Assembly: GCF_041521385.1 (NCBI RefSeq)
Contig: NZ_CP168006.1
Span: forward strand, 2,136,858 to 2,200,857
DNA: 64,000 bases
Source of the DNA: Alcaligenes faecalis
GTDB lineage: Bacteria > Pseudomonadota > Gammaproteobacteria > Burkholderiales > Burkholderiaceae_B
Reading direction: 5' to 3'
Both the position numbers and the translations under genes were made by a program. Shown here one piece after another: positions 40,669 to 50,018 of the stretch; position 1 is the stretch's first letter; each line of letters starts with the position of its first letter. The notes beneath the pieces were generated by a model that searched no databases, was not told the origin of the DNA, and saw nothing but the letters and a program-made list of their open reading frames with translations.

Positions 40669-41208
40669 TTAGTTGCGGAACGGGAAGCTGAACGCGCTAA
40701 GCAGCGCCTTGGCCTCTTCGTCCGTCTTGGCAGAAGTAGTGATACTGATGTTCAGACCACGCACTGCGTCGATTTTGTCGTACTCGATTTCGGGGAAAAT
40801 GATTTGCTCTTTAACCCCCATGTTGTAGTTGCCACGGCCGTCAAACGCACGACCCGACACACCACGGAAGTCACGAACGCGTGGCAGAGCCACAGCGACC
40901 AGACGATCCAGGAATTCGTACATGCGTTGACCGCGCAGGGTCACCATACAACCGATCGGGTAATCTTCGCGAATCTTAAAACCGGCAATAGCTTTGCGGG
41001 TTTTCGTGATAACGGGCTTCTGACCAGCAATTTTGGTCATGTCCGATACCGCGTTCTCGATAATCTTCTTGTCAGCAACCGCTTCCGAGACACCCATGTT
41101 CAGAGTGATCTTGGTGATGCGGGGTACTTCCATAATGCTCTTGTACTCGAACTGCTTTTGCAGATCGGCAACCACTTTTTCGCGGTAGAACTCTTGTAAA
41201 CGTGCCAT
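40669..41208 (-). CDS. rplE: 50S ribosomal protein L5
   Basis: A 179-residue protein with [20 protein letters not shown] and the conserved [32 protein letters not shown] and [19 protein letters not shown] blocks. It joins 5S rRNA and contacts P-site tRNA in the 50S central protuberance. It is 12 bp after rplX. Confidence 0.98.
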   Translation of the reverse strand: MARLQEFYREKVVADLQKQFEYKSIMEVPRITKITLNMGVSEAVADKKIIENAVSDMTKIAGQKPVITKTRKAIAGFKIREDYPIGCMVTLRGQRMYEFLDRLVAVALPRVRDFRGVSGRAFDGRGNYNMGVKEQIIFPEIEYDKIDAVRGLNISITTSAKTDEEAKALLSAFSFPFRN

Positions 41209-41220
41209 GTTATCCGCCCC

Positions 41221-41541
41221 TTAAGCCTTGGCGCCAACGGCTTTGCCGCTGGAACGATAAACACGCGTCTTCTGACCGTCGATCACCTGGATACCAACAC
41301 GGTCGCCCTTGCCGGTTTCTGGGTTGAACAGTGCAACGTTCGAGATGTGGATAGGCATGGTCTTGTCGACGATACCACCCTGCGTGCCAGCCATAGGATT
41401 GGCTTTAACGTGTTTTTTGACTACGTTGATGCCTTCCACGATGACGTGGTCTGCATCGACGCGTTGCAGTACTGTGCCACGGCGTTTTTTATCACGGCCG
41501 GTCAGCACAATAACTTCGTCGCCTTTACGAATTTTTTGCAT
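41221..41541 (-). CDS. rplX: 50S ribosomal protein L24
   Basis: A 106-residue KOW-domain protein ([24 protein letters not shown]) and one of the early assembly initiators of the 50S subunit. The middle stretch [37 protein letters not shown] is typical. It is 13 bp after rplN. Confidence 0.98.
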   Translation of the reverse strand: MQKIRKGDEVIVLTGRDKKRRGTVLQRVDADHVIVEGINVVKKHVKANPMAGTQGGIVDKTMPIHISNVALFNPETGKGDRVGIQVIDGQKTRVYRSSGKAVGAKA

Positions 41542-41554
41542 TTTTTCGCGCTCC

Positions 41555-41923
41555 TTACAGCACTTCGGGAGCCAAGGACACGATCTTCATGAACTTCTCG
41601 GTACGCAGTTCACGCGTAACGGGTCCGAAGATACGGGTGCCGATGGGTTCCAGCTTGGCATTGAGCAATACGGCGGCATTGCCACCGAAACGAATCAGCG
41701 AACCGTCTTTACGGCGCACGCCCTTAGCGGTACGAACCACTACAGCGTTGTAGATTTCGCCTTTTTTGACGCGTCCGCGCGGGGCCGCTTCTTTAACGGT
41801 AACTTTGATGATGTCACCAATTGCGGCATAACGGCGCTTCGAGCCGCCCAGCACCTTGATGCACATTACGGAACGCGCACCTGTGTTGTCGGCCACGTCC
41901 AGCGTGGTCTGCATTTGAATCAT
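41555..41923 (-). CDS. rplN: 50S ribosomal protein L14
   Basis: A 122-residue protein: [46 protein letters not shown], and the C-terminal [13 protein letters not shown] block. It lies at the 50S-30S interface. It is the first gene of the spc operon here. The genes expected just upstream in many genomes (rpsQ, rpmC, rplP of the S10 operon) are missing, and a 281-bp leader separates it from lapD. Confidence 0.98.
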   Translation of the reverse strand: MIQMQTTLDVADNTGARSVMCIKVLGGSKRRYAAIGDIIKVTVKEAAPRGRVKKGEIYNAVVVRTAKGVRRKDGSLIRFGGNAAVLLNAKLEPIGTRIFGPVTRELRTEKFMKIVSLAPEVL

Positions 41924-42094
41924 GATTTTTCCTGTTCCAACTTAATTGCAACGATCCAGCCAAAATGACTGGGTCACACAACCAGTTTTGGTCCCGTCAG
42001 ATTCGGATCCAGCCAGTTCGATACCGTAAACCCGATCTCGATCTGGTCCGGCAAGCCGAACCCTAGGTTGAAATCTTGCGAGAGACAAAACGTT

Positions 42095-42123
42095 GTATTA
42101 CCAACTTCAATCCGGATAGGCAA
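42095..42123 (-). promoter_or_regulatory. Candidate sigma-70 promoter of the spc operon
   Basis: On the minus strand TTGCCT and TAATAC are separated by exactly 17 bp, about 170 bp upstream of rplN. The implied leader of some 165 nt contains a possible stem-loop, CCAAAACTGG with CCAGTCATTTTGG. A 10-bp inverted repeat (TAGCAAATAA/TTATTTGCTA, 42169-42207) overlaps the lapD stop codon just upstream and could limit read-through. Confidence 0.4.
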
Positions 42124-42204
42124 CTACCAAGCCTCTCCGGTCAAAATAAAGAGGTAAGCCACATATACTAGCAAATAAGCCCCAGAAAAACAAGGATTTA
42201 TTTG

Positions 42205-44145
42205 CTAAGGCCTTGGCGAGACGGCGTTTTCACGCAACAACTCGTCTAGCTGGGCACTATTGCTGACTCGTGTCACCCGACGCAAACCAATCCCCAGTTC
42301 CTGCAGGCTTTGTAGAAAGGCCGTCAACAAATGTCGGCCGCCAACCTCGGCCTGCAAAGTCTGGACACGCTCGTCGTCCAGAACGATGTATTTGAGCGCC
42401 ATCATATGCAGCCACAGAATCGATTCAGGCTGCTCCAGAACACGGCGCAGACCAAACTGCACGCCCGAAGGACGCAATGCATCTACAAAAGCGACCGTTT
42501 CCACATCGTATTCGCTCAGACAATACGCATCCAATTCAATAATCAGACGTTGGGCCTTGTCCCCGGCCTTGGCCAAAACTTCAGCCGCCTGATCCGCAAA
42601 ACCGGGCTTGATCACTGATGCCCAGGAGACGCGGATACTCAAGCTGCCCTCGTTATCGGCTAACCAGTCGCTTGCCAGCTTCATCGTACGCAAGTCACAT
42701 TGCCACGACAAACCCAGACGCACCGCCACCGGAATGAACAAATAGGCAGGCAAACTGGCCTGTCCCGGTTGCTCGGGCAACAAATTCAAGGTTGCATCGT
42801 AAATCTGACCTGCCTTACCCCAAACTTCGACGCCAGGTTTCACATTCAATTCAATCCGACCTTGTTCCAGGCCGCGCTCAATACGTAAATGCCATTCCTG
42901 CTCGCCAATGGACGATCCCGCCTCGGAATGAGCCCCTTCGGACGGACGGTACTCCACCTCCTGGTGCCCTGCCCCTTCAGCACGCATCAAGGCATTGTCC
43001 AAGCGCGTCATCACGGCGCTAAGCGTATCCTGCCCTTCGTAGTTCGTCATTGCCATCGACCAGCGGCACAGACTGCCATCGGGCAGGGGCTGGCGCAGCT
43101 CCTGCAAGGCAGTACGCAGTTCCTGGGCAAAACCCATCACTTGAGGACCCATCTGGCCCTTGAGCAGCACGATAAAGTCGGAACCATTCAAGCGCGCCAG
43201 ATTGCCCGCGTCCATACCATTTTTCTGCAATAGCTCCGTACAACGCTGAGTCACTAGTTTCAGCCAGGCATCCACCGCGTCACGAGACAAGGAGGTATTC
43301 AATGGCAACAAGTCCCGCTGACGGAACAACAGCACATGGCCGCCCTTTTCCTGTTGCAGCACCTGACGGAACATATTCACAAAGTACTTACGATTGGCCA
43401 GGCCCGTCACCGGGTCGCAGTTCAACTCCAGCTGCAACTGCTCGATTCGGGCATTTTGTTCCTGACTGCTGACACGGATGCGTTTTTGCACCGTACTTAA
43501 AGTATGTGTGACCGCTTCCAGTTCGGGAATCGTGCGCACTTTCTTGCGGCTGGGCACAGACTCGCTTTGATCCATCCTTTGCAGCTCGAACTGCACGTGT
43601 TCACGCAAAGCCCGGCGCAACCACGCCATGACCATCAATACAAACACGCCCCAGGCAATCCCGGCGCCCAGCACCAACAAGGTGACGCGCACAAAACTTT
43701 TCCACAAACTGGCGCGGGCGTACTCGTCGGCGGGGTTTACTTCGACCGTACCAATCTGGTTCCAGCCATTACTGACATGGGCCGAGGCCACAGGTACATC
43801 AATCGGCAAAGAATTGGCGAACCACGCAGGCGAAGATCCGCTGATCTGCGTTTCTTGCTGAGCACTCCGCTCCACCAAGATCGTGCCGGAGGTATCAACA
43901 AAACGAATACGCTCAAATTGCCCGGTATCGTACAAAGCAGCGATCAGCAGCTCTTGGGTCACCGGGTCCTGGTTGCTGGGCTGAGACAAGGTCAAGGCCA
44001 GCGACGTGGCCGCCGACTCACCTTGAGCCTGCAACTGACTGCTCAAATACTGTCTTGCCGAGTCGACACTGAACCACAGTGTGCCAATCAAGATAGCAAG
44101 AATCGCGCACGAGACACTTAGCAGGAGCTGTTTAAGTAAAGACAT
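42205..44145 (-). CDS. lapD: LapD-type c-di-GMP receptor (degenerate GGDEF-EAL)
   Basis: A 646-residue inner-membrane receptor. Helix 1 (about 5-27), a periplasmic LapD/MoxY-type domain with a GW pair at 127-128 (NGWNQIG, the position of the tryptophan that grips LapG in Pseudomonas), helix 2 (about 152-175), a HAMP-like linker, then GGDEF-like and EAL-like domains. Catalytic motifs are lost: RLNGSDF instead of GGDEF, YDATL instead of EAL, and VQFGLRR where DDFG is expected. That is the signature of a binding-only receptor. By analogy, c-di-GMP binding lets the periplasmic domain sequester LapG. It follows lapG by 101 bp on the same strand. Confidence 0.92.
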   Translation of the reverse strand: MSLLKQLLLSVSCAILAILIGTLWFSVDSARQYLSSQLQAQGESAATSLALTLSQPSNQDPVTQELLIAALYDTGQFERIRFVDTSGTILVERSAQQETQISGSSPAWFANSLPIDVPVASAHVSNGWNQIGTVEVNPADEYARASLWKSFVRVTLLVLGAGIAWGVFVLMVMAWLRRALREHVQFELQRMDQSESVPSRKKVRTIPELEAVTHTLSTVQKRIRVSSQEQNARIEQLQLELNCDPVTGLANRKYFVNMFRQVLQQEKGGHVLLFRQRDLLPLNTSLSRDAVDAWLKLVTQRCTELLQKNGMDAGNLARLNGSDFIVLLKGQMGPQVMGFAQELRTALQELRQPLPDGSLCRWSMAMTNYEGQDTLSAVMTRLDNALMRAEGAGHQEVEYRPSEGAHSEAGSSIGEQEWHLRIERGLEQGRIELNVKPGVEVWGKAGQIYDATLNLLPEQPGQASLPAYLFIPVAVRLGLSWQCDLRTMKLASDWLADNEGSLSIRVSWASVIKPGFADQAAEVLAKAGDKAQRLIIELDAYCLSEYDVETVAFVDALRPSGVQFGLRRVLEQPESILWLHMMALKYIVLDDERVQTLQAEVGGRHLLTAFLQSLQELGIGLRRVTRVSNSAQLDELLRENAVSPRP

Positions 44146-44246
44146 AACGCTTCCGTATACTCCATAAATTCCGCTCTAGCCCACCCAACAAGGGTGTCCT
44201 GAGATCTGTTTCTGATCGGGGCTCAAGCCCAGGGGCTGGCACATCA

Positions 44247-44996
44247 TCAAGGAACAAACCCTTCCTTACGCATTTTTTCCAGTAAGCCCCGCCAGCGGCT
44301 GATGCTATCTACCGAACCCTTCTGAGCGTTACCCACATACACGCCTTGGGAATTGAAGCTGAACACCGGAGTCAAATCAGGACGCTGGCTGGCAGGGCGA
44401 ATCGAACCGCTTAAATTATCCAGCAACAAAGGCTCGGACTGCGGTGTGGGGTAGTAGCCCAGCACCATGTGCGCAATACTCTGGCCGCCCACTTGTGCCC
44501 GTACATAAATCAATCTTAATTTTTCATTGGGTACACCCAGATGTAACAAGGAAAAATATTTGCCGATTACAAAATCCTCGCAATCGGCCGCCATCTTGCC
44601 CAAAGTTTCAATCGGTGTCGCCCAATAATCCAACTGCCCCCAGATATGAATATCCTCGCCAGCCATCGCATTCGCGTTCCAGAAATCATTAACGACATCC
44701 AGTTGGCGGCGCTCGCTTAAACCGCGGGCAGAGCCCAGGTTGGCTATCCACCGATCCACGGCAGTTCCAGCACGGGCTCCGAAACGGGAGACGGCAGTCT
44801 GGCGAATCTTGCTTGCCTCGAACTGCAAGGCTGGCACCGATAAAGGCAGCCACACAAAAACAAGCAGCGCCATCAACGCTAGCAGCGCAACCCTGGATCG
44901 AAGAAAAAGGCGTAGCCAGGCAAAAGACAAGAGCACGTCAATTCCAAATAAGCAAACCCTTATAACGGCCTTATAGCGTGCCTGTTTAGTAAACAC
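44247..44996 (-). CDS. lapG: LapG-type periplasmic cysteine protease
   Basis: A 249-residue transglutaminase-like cysteine protease of the BTLCP family. A membrane-spanning or signal segment (about 34-54) leads to the periplasm. The catalytic triad is C139 (ADCEDF), H176 (IAHMVL) and D193 (LLDNLS), the same spacing as in Pseudomonas fluorescens LapG (135/172/189) with a four-residue offset; D138 and E140 match the calcium-binding pair. It should cut the N-terminal region of the adhesin encoded immediately upstream and be inhibited by LapD encoded immediately downstream. An N-terminal stretch of 33 residues precedes the hydrophobic segment, so a later start is possible. Confidence 0.93.
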   Translation of the reverse strand: MFTKQARYKAVIRVCLFGIDVLLSFAWLRLFLRSRVALLALMALLVFVWLPLSVPALQFEASKIRQTAVSRFGARAGTAVDRWIANLGSARGLSERRQLDVVNDFWNANAMAGEDIHIWGQLDYWATPIETLGKMAADCEDFVIGKYFSLLHLGVPNEKLRLIYVRAQVGGQSIAHMVLGYYPTPQSEPLLLDNLSGSIRPASQRPDLTPVFSFNSQGVYVGNAQKGSVDSISRWRGLLEKMRKEGFVP

Positions 44997-45130
44997 TTGA
45001 TAAACGGTATTTGACCGCTAAGGCCTGGGCAACAGCCCCCGCCTGATCCCTGTTGACATCCAAGCCGGTCAGACAAACAAATCATAGGCACAAATACAGC
45101 AGGAGGCTATTGGCAGAAACGACAGGCCAA

Positions 45131-45166
45131 ATAAAACCCCACAAGCCCTTACGGACTTGCGGGGTT
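45131..45166 (-). terminator. Terminator of the adhesin gene
   Basis: On the minus strand AACCCCGCAAGTCC pairs with GGGCTTGTGGGGTT across GTAA, with one or two mismatches, and is followed by TTATTT. It begins 43 nt after the adhesin stop and separates it from lapG. Confidence 0.85.
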
Positions 45167-45208
45167 CAAGACGTTACTAACTACCGTAACGTTCAAAGAA
45201 GGCACAAT

Positions 45209-48200
45209 TTAAAAATCGCTACTCTTTAAGGTGCCATCTTTCAGCGAATTAGCAATCTGAATTGCTTTTTCCGCATCAAAGTCGACATTTTCCAAAATGA
45301 TCTTCTGGTCAACCTGGCTATTACCCTGAGTGCTGATACCGATTTCCATCTTGCCACTATCCGACTCTTTCACTGACAAGTACTTGCTCAGGTTGGCATC
45401 ACTACCGTCGTAACCACTTAACAGATCGCTAATGTCCAGGGTGTCTTCACCAGCAACACCAAAGTCCATCACATGGTCTACAGCAGGCTTGGCAACATTG
45501 CCCTGGTCACCCGCATTCCACTGGAAGGTATCATTGCCGGCACCACCGAACAGGATGTCGTCACCAGCACCGCCGATCAATGTGTCGTTGCCGCCTTGAC
45601 CATACAAGATGTCGTTACCGCTACCGCCATCCAGCGTGTCATTACCGCCACGAGTATCACCAGTCACATTGAAAGCTTCGTGATTTCCCTTGATGTAAGC
45701 GTACAAGTCCGTGTTGCTTGGAGCAGACCCATTCTTGAGCTCAAGGAACACCGCCAGCGCCTTCAAGCCGGCACCATCAGGCAGGTCAGCAGGACGACCA
45801 CCTGGGATTTCATACCATGGCAATACATCACCATCGGTATTAATCGCATCACCAAAGATGATGTCGTTACCGTCACCACCCAATACGGTGTCATCGCCCA
45901 CGTCCAGCAACTCGCTGCTGCTCGAACCACCCTGCAAGGCAGCCGCCAAGTCTTCAGCGGTATGCACGATGTCAGGTGTACCAGCAGGGCCGGATACCCA
46001 ATCGCCATCGACTTGAACCCACTTGTTACCAGTAGACGGGGTGTTATCGAAAAACTGCAGGTAGTTTTCACTCACCCCACTGCCGATGCCAATACCATGA
46101 ACGGCGCCAGTATTACTCAAAGCTACAAACGCCTCAATGGACTCTTCCATCGTTTTGTCATCGGTAGAGCTACCATCGCCCCGGACTCTGCCTGAGTTGT
46201 TGAGGTAATAAGTCGGGTTACCGTCAGTCAGGAAGTAAGTAAGATTTTCGAACTGGGCGCCGGACTGCTGTTTGGCACTTTGTTCGTTAAACCATGTCAC
46301 GGCCTGGTTAAATGCTGCCTCGTAGTTGGTACCACCTCCTGCACTCAAACGGTTGAGTGCATTAATCAATGTCTGCACATTGGCTGAAGACAGATTATCC
46401 AACTTCACTGGCGAAGAGGCTGTGGTATCAAAATCAACCAAAACCACATTGACGATGCCATCGTGACCCTTCAAATCCTCGGCCAGATTCTTCAAAGCAT
46501 TGATGGCCAACTGCATACGGGTCAAACCTGGAGTACCAGATGCGTATCCCATACTGCCAGACGTATCTACCACCAACGCAATGTTGTAGTTCTTGCCGGG
46601 CTCAACATTCGTAACTGTGCCACCGATATCCGCCAGAATAATGTCATCACCCTGACTACCTTGCAGCGTGCCACCACTGTTGTCGCCGTCATAGACCTCA
46701 CCATGATGCAGCGTCAGGCTGACAGGAACCTGGACATCCTCAAAGTTTCCGTCCACCGCAACTACCTCGGCAGTCAGGTCCTTAGTGCCATCGGTTGTCA
46801 CAGTCACCGAGCCTTTGCCATTCCTGTCCAGCGTTACCTCGTACGTTTGACCGTCGATTTCTACCGTTGCCGTCGGGAAGGTAGTCTCAAAGTCGTACTT
46901 GCTAGGATCAGGCGGATTCGAAGTCTCGATATCAAATACAACTTCGGATTCCATTCCTGGAATACTGGTTGCATCATCATTAACCACTTCTTTATAGGAA
47001 ATGGAATGCACCAGATAATCATCGGTAGCTCCAGGGGCCGTGAACTCTGCTTTCGTAAAGTTTTGTCCACTACCTGGCTCAAAGGTATACGCCAAATCGA
47101 CTTTGTCTGAACCGCCTGCCACCCGTTCGGTCTTGGTCACATCACCATTCGCGTCATAGTACGTAACCAAGGCTTGGGTGTTGGAACCACCACCAGAAAT
47201 GATGGCCCAGCCAACTGAGTTACCAGCCGCATCAAAGAACTCAACCTTGGCTTTTTCAGAGTTGGCTCTCCAGGCAAACTGAACATCAAAGGATTTGACC
47301 TCATTGTTGAACTCAACCGTGAGCGTCTCACCATAGCCAAGCTCTTTATCGTCGCCATTTCCGGCCTGTCCAGACACACCAAACCCATCATGGTCCGTAC
47401 CTGTCACTGTAGAGACATTAGTAGTCTGACCATTTTTATCTGTAGCCGTCACAGTAAAGCTGTCAGTATCGCCAACATTGCCCACATCAATGGTCGAAGT
47501 CTTGGTGACCGTTGCCTTAATGCTGACCGACGTTGGGTCAAAATCATCCACAATAACCGTACTTGCAGAATCCTGAGTGCCCACAGACAGATGCTCGAAG
47601 GCATCATTGGCATCCACCACACCCGTAATCTCTACCTGCAAGCCTTCATTGGGCTCTTTATAAACGTCATCTACCGTGTTAACCGTAAATTCAGTTTCAG
47701 AGGTTCCGCCCTGAATAGTCACACTATCCGGCAAGGTGCCTGTATCGCCTGCATTCGCGGCAGCGCCACTCCAATCAAGCGTCACATCAATACTTTGACC
47801 AGCAGGTACTGTGACTGCATTGCCCGCACCATCGACCAATTTAACGGTGTAATGTAGCTCGCCTCCTTCGGAAACCTGGGTATTGTCCACAGAGATAATC
47901 GCGAAAACTTCGCTCATATCCATCACGGTCGCACCAGCCTGGGCACTGCCATTGGTCGTGACATCATGCTCGTCGGTCGCCACCAGATCGAAGGTCTCCT
48001 GACCCTCATAGACACCATCCTGAATCGTCGGAACCGTCACATTCAGATCGGTCACGCCAGCAGGAACCGTCACATTACCCTGATCGTCAACCGTCAGCGT
48101 CTGGGTATTGCCATCGGCATCCACATACGTCACCACCATCTTGCCCAGGTCACCGGCCTCGGTCGGGTTCGTGCCCGTTGGCGTGATGCCCAGATTCAGC

Positions 48201-49843
48201 ACCACATCCGCTTCAGTCGGATTGCTCAGCGTCACCGTGAACTGCGCATCACTGCCCTCGTCCACCACGCCACCGCCTGTCACCGACAGCGTTGGCTTGT
48301 CATTGTCAGGGTTAGGACCAGGGCCGCTGCCATCATCAACAATTGTGCCTGTACCTTCACCCTGGACTTTATCAACAGGGGTACCGTTCTGTGTCTCGCC
48401 TTCTTGCGTAACAGTCAAGGTGAAGTCTTCTTCACCTTCAAAAACATCATCGTCTTCAGTATCTACGGTTACTGTGACGTCAGTGACACCGGGAGGCAGT
48501 GTGAAACTGTATGTGCCATCACTATTTTGCGTGACAGGAACCGTATCACCATTAGGCAATTGCACAACTGGGGGCTGATCAAGAGCAATATCGCCATCGT
48601 CCGTGGAGCCATGTCCCAATTGCAGCGTAACCGTGGTCTCGTTATCGACTGGTTTACCAAAATTCACGCTGAAGGTACCCGAACCACCTTCGCTGATAAC
48701 CGTATCGGACACAGTAATCGCAGGTACATCGTTATCTTCAACGGTAGTCGTTACCGGATCGCCGTACTCAACCTTCTCGTAGTTACCGCCCGTACTGCTT
48801 TCAATCCCCACATTTTCTGGGATATTGCCTTGCACTGTTCCATCATCAGGACGAGCTGGATACGTGACAGAACCGCTAGTCTGACCTTCTTTGATGATAA
48901 TTTCCTGACCATTAGTCAGTTTAATCACCAGGTCTCCGCCCTGCGGGGGATTTTCAACTGTTGCGGTAATGGTGATGTCCTCACCTTCGACAACTGTCTC
49001 GGGGCCTTCCAGAGTAATTTTTGTAGCATCATCATCGTCCGTGATAGTGCTGCTGGATGTACTGCTCGTATCCAGATTCTCGTAGTTACCGCCCGTTGTG
49101 GTACTGATACCAATATCCTCTGGACGATCGCCTTGGGTGTAAGCATCATCTGGATACGGATTATCAACCACCACCCGGCCTTCCGTACTGCCAACCGGAA
49201 TCGTAATAGTGCTGCCATTGGTCAGCGTGATGACCAGATCTTGCCCAGTAACTGGGTTGTCTACGCGCGCAATGATTTCAAATGGCTCACCTTCCGTGAC
49301 TCGCTCTGGTGTTTCCAATGTCACTGTCGATGTACCAGCCACGAGCGTTGGGTCCGTCTCATCGCCACCACCGCCACCAAAACGAGGCAACTCTGTGCCC
49401 AACACGCCTGGTTTGGGATATTCCAGTGCCAATGGTCGGGTTGTCTCAACAATACTGACCAAACGCACAAAGCTACTGCCACCTTCTCCGCCACCAGTCA
49501 GTACCGCGGCAGTAGGATCTAGCTGCTCGAATGGGTCATTACCTGCTTCCAGTGCTGCCAATACGGCAGCAATCGCTGGGTCATCAGGATTGGTCAGGGC
49601 GGCCACAGCAGGATCAACATCCGTCTGGGCAACATCGTCACTAAGTAAAAATTCCCGATTATCGGAAATGGTCATAGGCGGCCCGCCCGGAATCTCGAGC
49701 TCGACAAATGCACCTGTTTCGGTAATGATCTCGGCGTTTACGGGAACACGCATTCCCTCTTTGACCGCTACTTTTGAGCCATCGCTGGTACGCATCCATG
49801 CTGTACCCTCAACGCGTGTCACTAAAACGGTATCCAGTGCCAT
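45209..49843 (-). CDS. LapA/BrtA-type RTX adhesin with retention module
   Basis: A 1544-residue, calcium-rich secreted adhesin. Residues 1-150 form a retention module that plugs the TolC-type pore, with TAAV at 111-114 (DPTAAV), fitting the LapG consensus [T/A/P]AA[G/V]. Five Calx-beta/Ig-like modules follow (about 165-860), each with an SEGG- or EGE-type start. A lectin-like segment comes next, then a von Willebrand A domain (about 1080-1290) with a complete MIDAS (DTSGSMG, GGGTNYEAAF, FLTDGNP). Glycine-aspartate RTX nonapeptides (about 1310-1440, GGSGNDILYG and relatives) and a C-terminal type I secretion signal end the protein. It is small for a LapA-like protein and lacks the huge repeat array. 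It is secreted by the ABC/HlyD/TolC genes upstream. Confidence 0.92.
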   Translation of the reverse strand: MALDTVLVTRVEGTAWMRTSDGSKVAVKEGMRVPVNAEIITETGAFVELEIPGGPPMTISDNREFLLSDDVAQTDVDPAVAALTNPDDPAIAAVLAALEAGNDPFEQLDPTAAVLTGGGEGGSSFVRLVSIVETTRPLALEYPKPGVLGTELPRFGGGGGDETDPTLVAGTSTVTLETPERVTEGEPFEIIARVDNPVTGQDLVITLTNGSTITIPVGSTEGRVVVDNPYPDDAYTQGDRPEDIGISTTTGGNYENLDTSSTSSSTITDDDDATKITLEGPETVVEGEDITITATVENPPQGGDLVIKLTNGQEIIIKEGQTSGSVTYPARPDDGTVQGNIPENVGIESSTGGNYEKVEYGDPVTTTVEDNDVPAITVSDTVISEGGSGTFSVNFGKPVDNETTVTLQLGHGSTDDGDIALDQPPVVQLPNGDTVPVTQNSDGTYSFTLPPGVTDVTVTVDTEDDDVFEGEEDFTLTVTQEGETQNGTPVDKVQGEGTGTIVDDGSGPGPNPDNDKPTLSVTGGGVVDEGSDAQFTVTLSNPTEADVVLNLGITPTGTNPTEAGDLGKMVVTYVDADGNTQTLTVDDQGNVTVPAGVTDLNVTVPTIQDGVYEGQETFDLVATDEHDVTTNGSAQAGATVMDMSEVFAIISVDNTQVSEGGELHYTVKLVDGAGNAVTVPAGQSIDVTLDWSGAAANAGDTGTLPDSVTIQGGTSETEFTVNTVDDVYKEPNEGLQVEITGVVDANDAFEHLSVGTQDSASTVIVDDFDPTSVSIKATVTKTSTIDVGNVGDTDSFTVTATDKNGQTTNVSTVTGTDHDGFGVSGQAGNGDDKELGYGETLTVEFNNEVKSFDVQFAWRANSEKAKVEFFDAAGNSVGWAIISGGGSNTQALVTYYDANGDVTKTERVAGGSDKVDLAYTFEPGSGQNFTKAEFTAPGATDDYLVHSISYKEVVNDDATSIPGMESEVVFDIETSNPPDPSKYDFETTFPTATVEIDGQTYEVTLDRNGKGSVTVTTDGTKDLTAEVVAVDGNFEDVQVPVSLTLHHGEVYDGDNSGGTLQGSQGDDIILADIGGTVTNVEPGKNYNIALVVDTSGSMGYASGTPGLTRMQLAINALKNLAEDLKGHDGIVNVVLVDFDTTASSPVKLDNLSSANVQTLINALNRLSAGGGTNYEAAFNQAVTWFNEQSAKQQSGAQFENLTYFLTDGNPTYYLNNSGRVRGDGSSTDDKTMEESIEAFVALSNTGAVHGIGIGSGVSENYLQFFDNTPSTGNKWVQVDGDWVSGPAGTPDIVHTAEDLAAALQGGSSSSELLDVGDDTVLGGDGNDIIFGDAINTDGDVLPWYEIPGGRPADLPDGAGLKALAVFLELKNGSAPSNTDLYAYIKGNHEAFNVTGDTRGGNDTLDGGSGNDILYGQGGNDTLIGGAGDDILFGGAGNDTFQWNAGDQGNVAKPAVDHVMDFGVAGEDTLDISDLLSGYDGSDANLSKYLSVKESDSGKMEIGISTQGNSQVDQKIILENVDFDAEKAIQIANSLKDGTLKSSDF

Positions 49844-49964
49844 AACTGTCTGATTCCTAAAAAAGACCGTCGCAACGCGACCATCTGAAATTGACTTTCT
49901 TTGGTATGAGAATAGCGAGTTGATCTGCTATGGGATATTGGCGCTGCCGCCAGTTCGCCGCTTT

Positions 49965-49986
49965 ACTTGCGATTCTTGACGCAAGT
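49965..49986. promoter_or_regulatory. Inverted repeat upstream of the adhesin gene
   Basis: ACTTGCG and CGCAAGT (exact complements) flank an 8-base centre, about 120-145 bp upstream of the adhesin ATG and 33 bp after the luxR-type stop. There is no T run, so an operator is likelier than a terminator. The adjacent LuxR-type regulator is a candidate binder, by inference only. The adhesin ATG itself has a TTTAGGA ribosome binding site about 12 nt upstream. Confidence 0.5.
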
Positions 49987-50018
49987 TGACAATGCAGGAC
50001 TGGACGGCTCAAACAGGC

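Noticed and set aside
47966..49522. 518-codon plus-strand open frame opposite the adhesin gene
   Set aside because: Antisense shadow of the repeat region of the adhesin; no independent start signals or domain resemblance.
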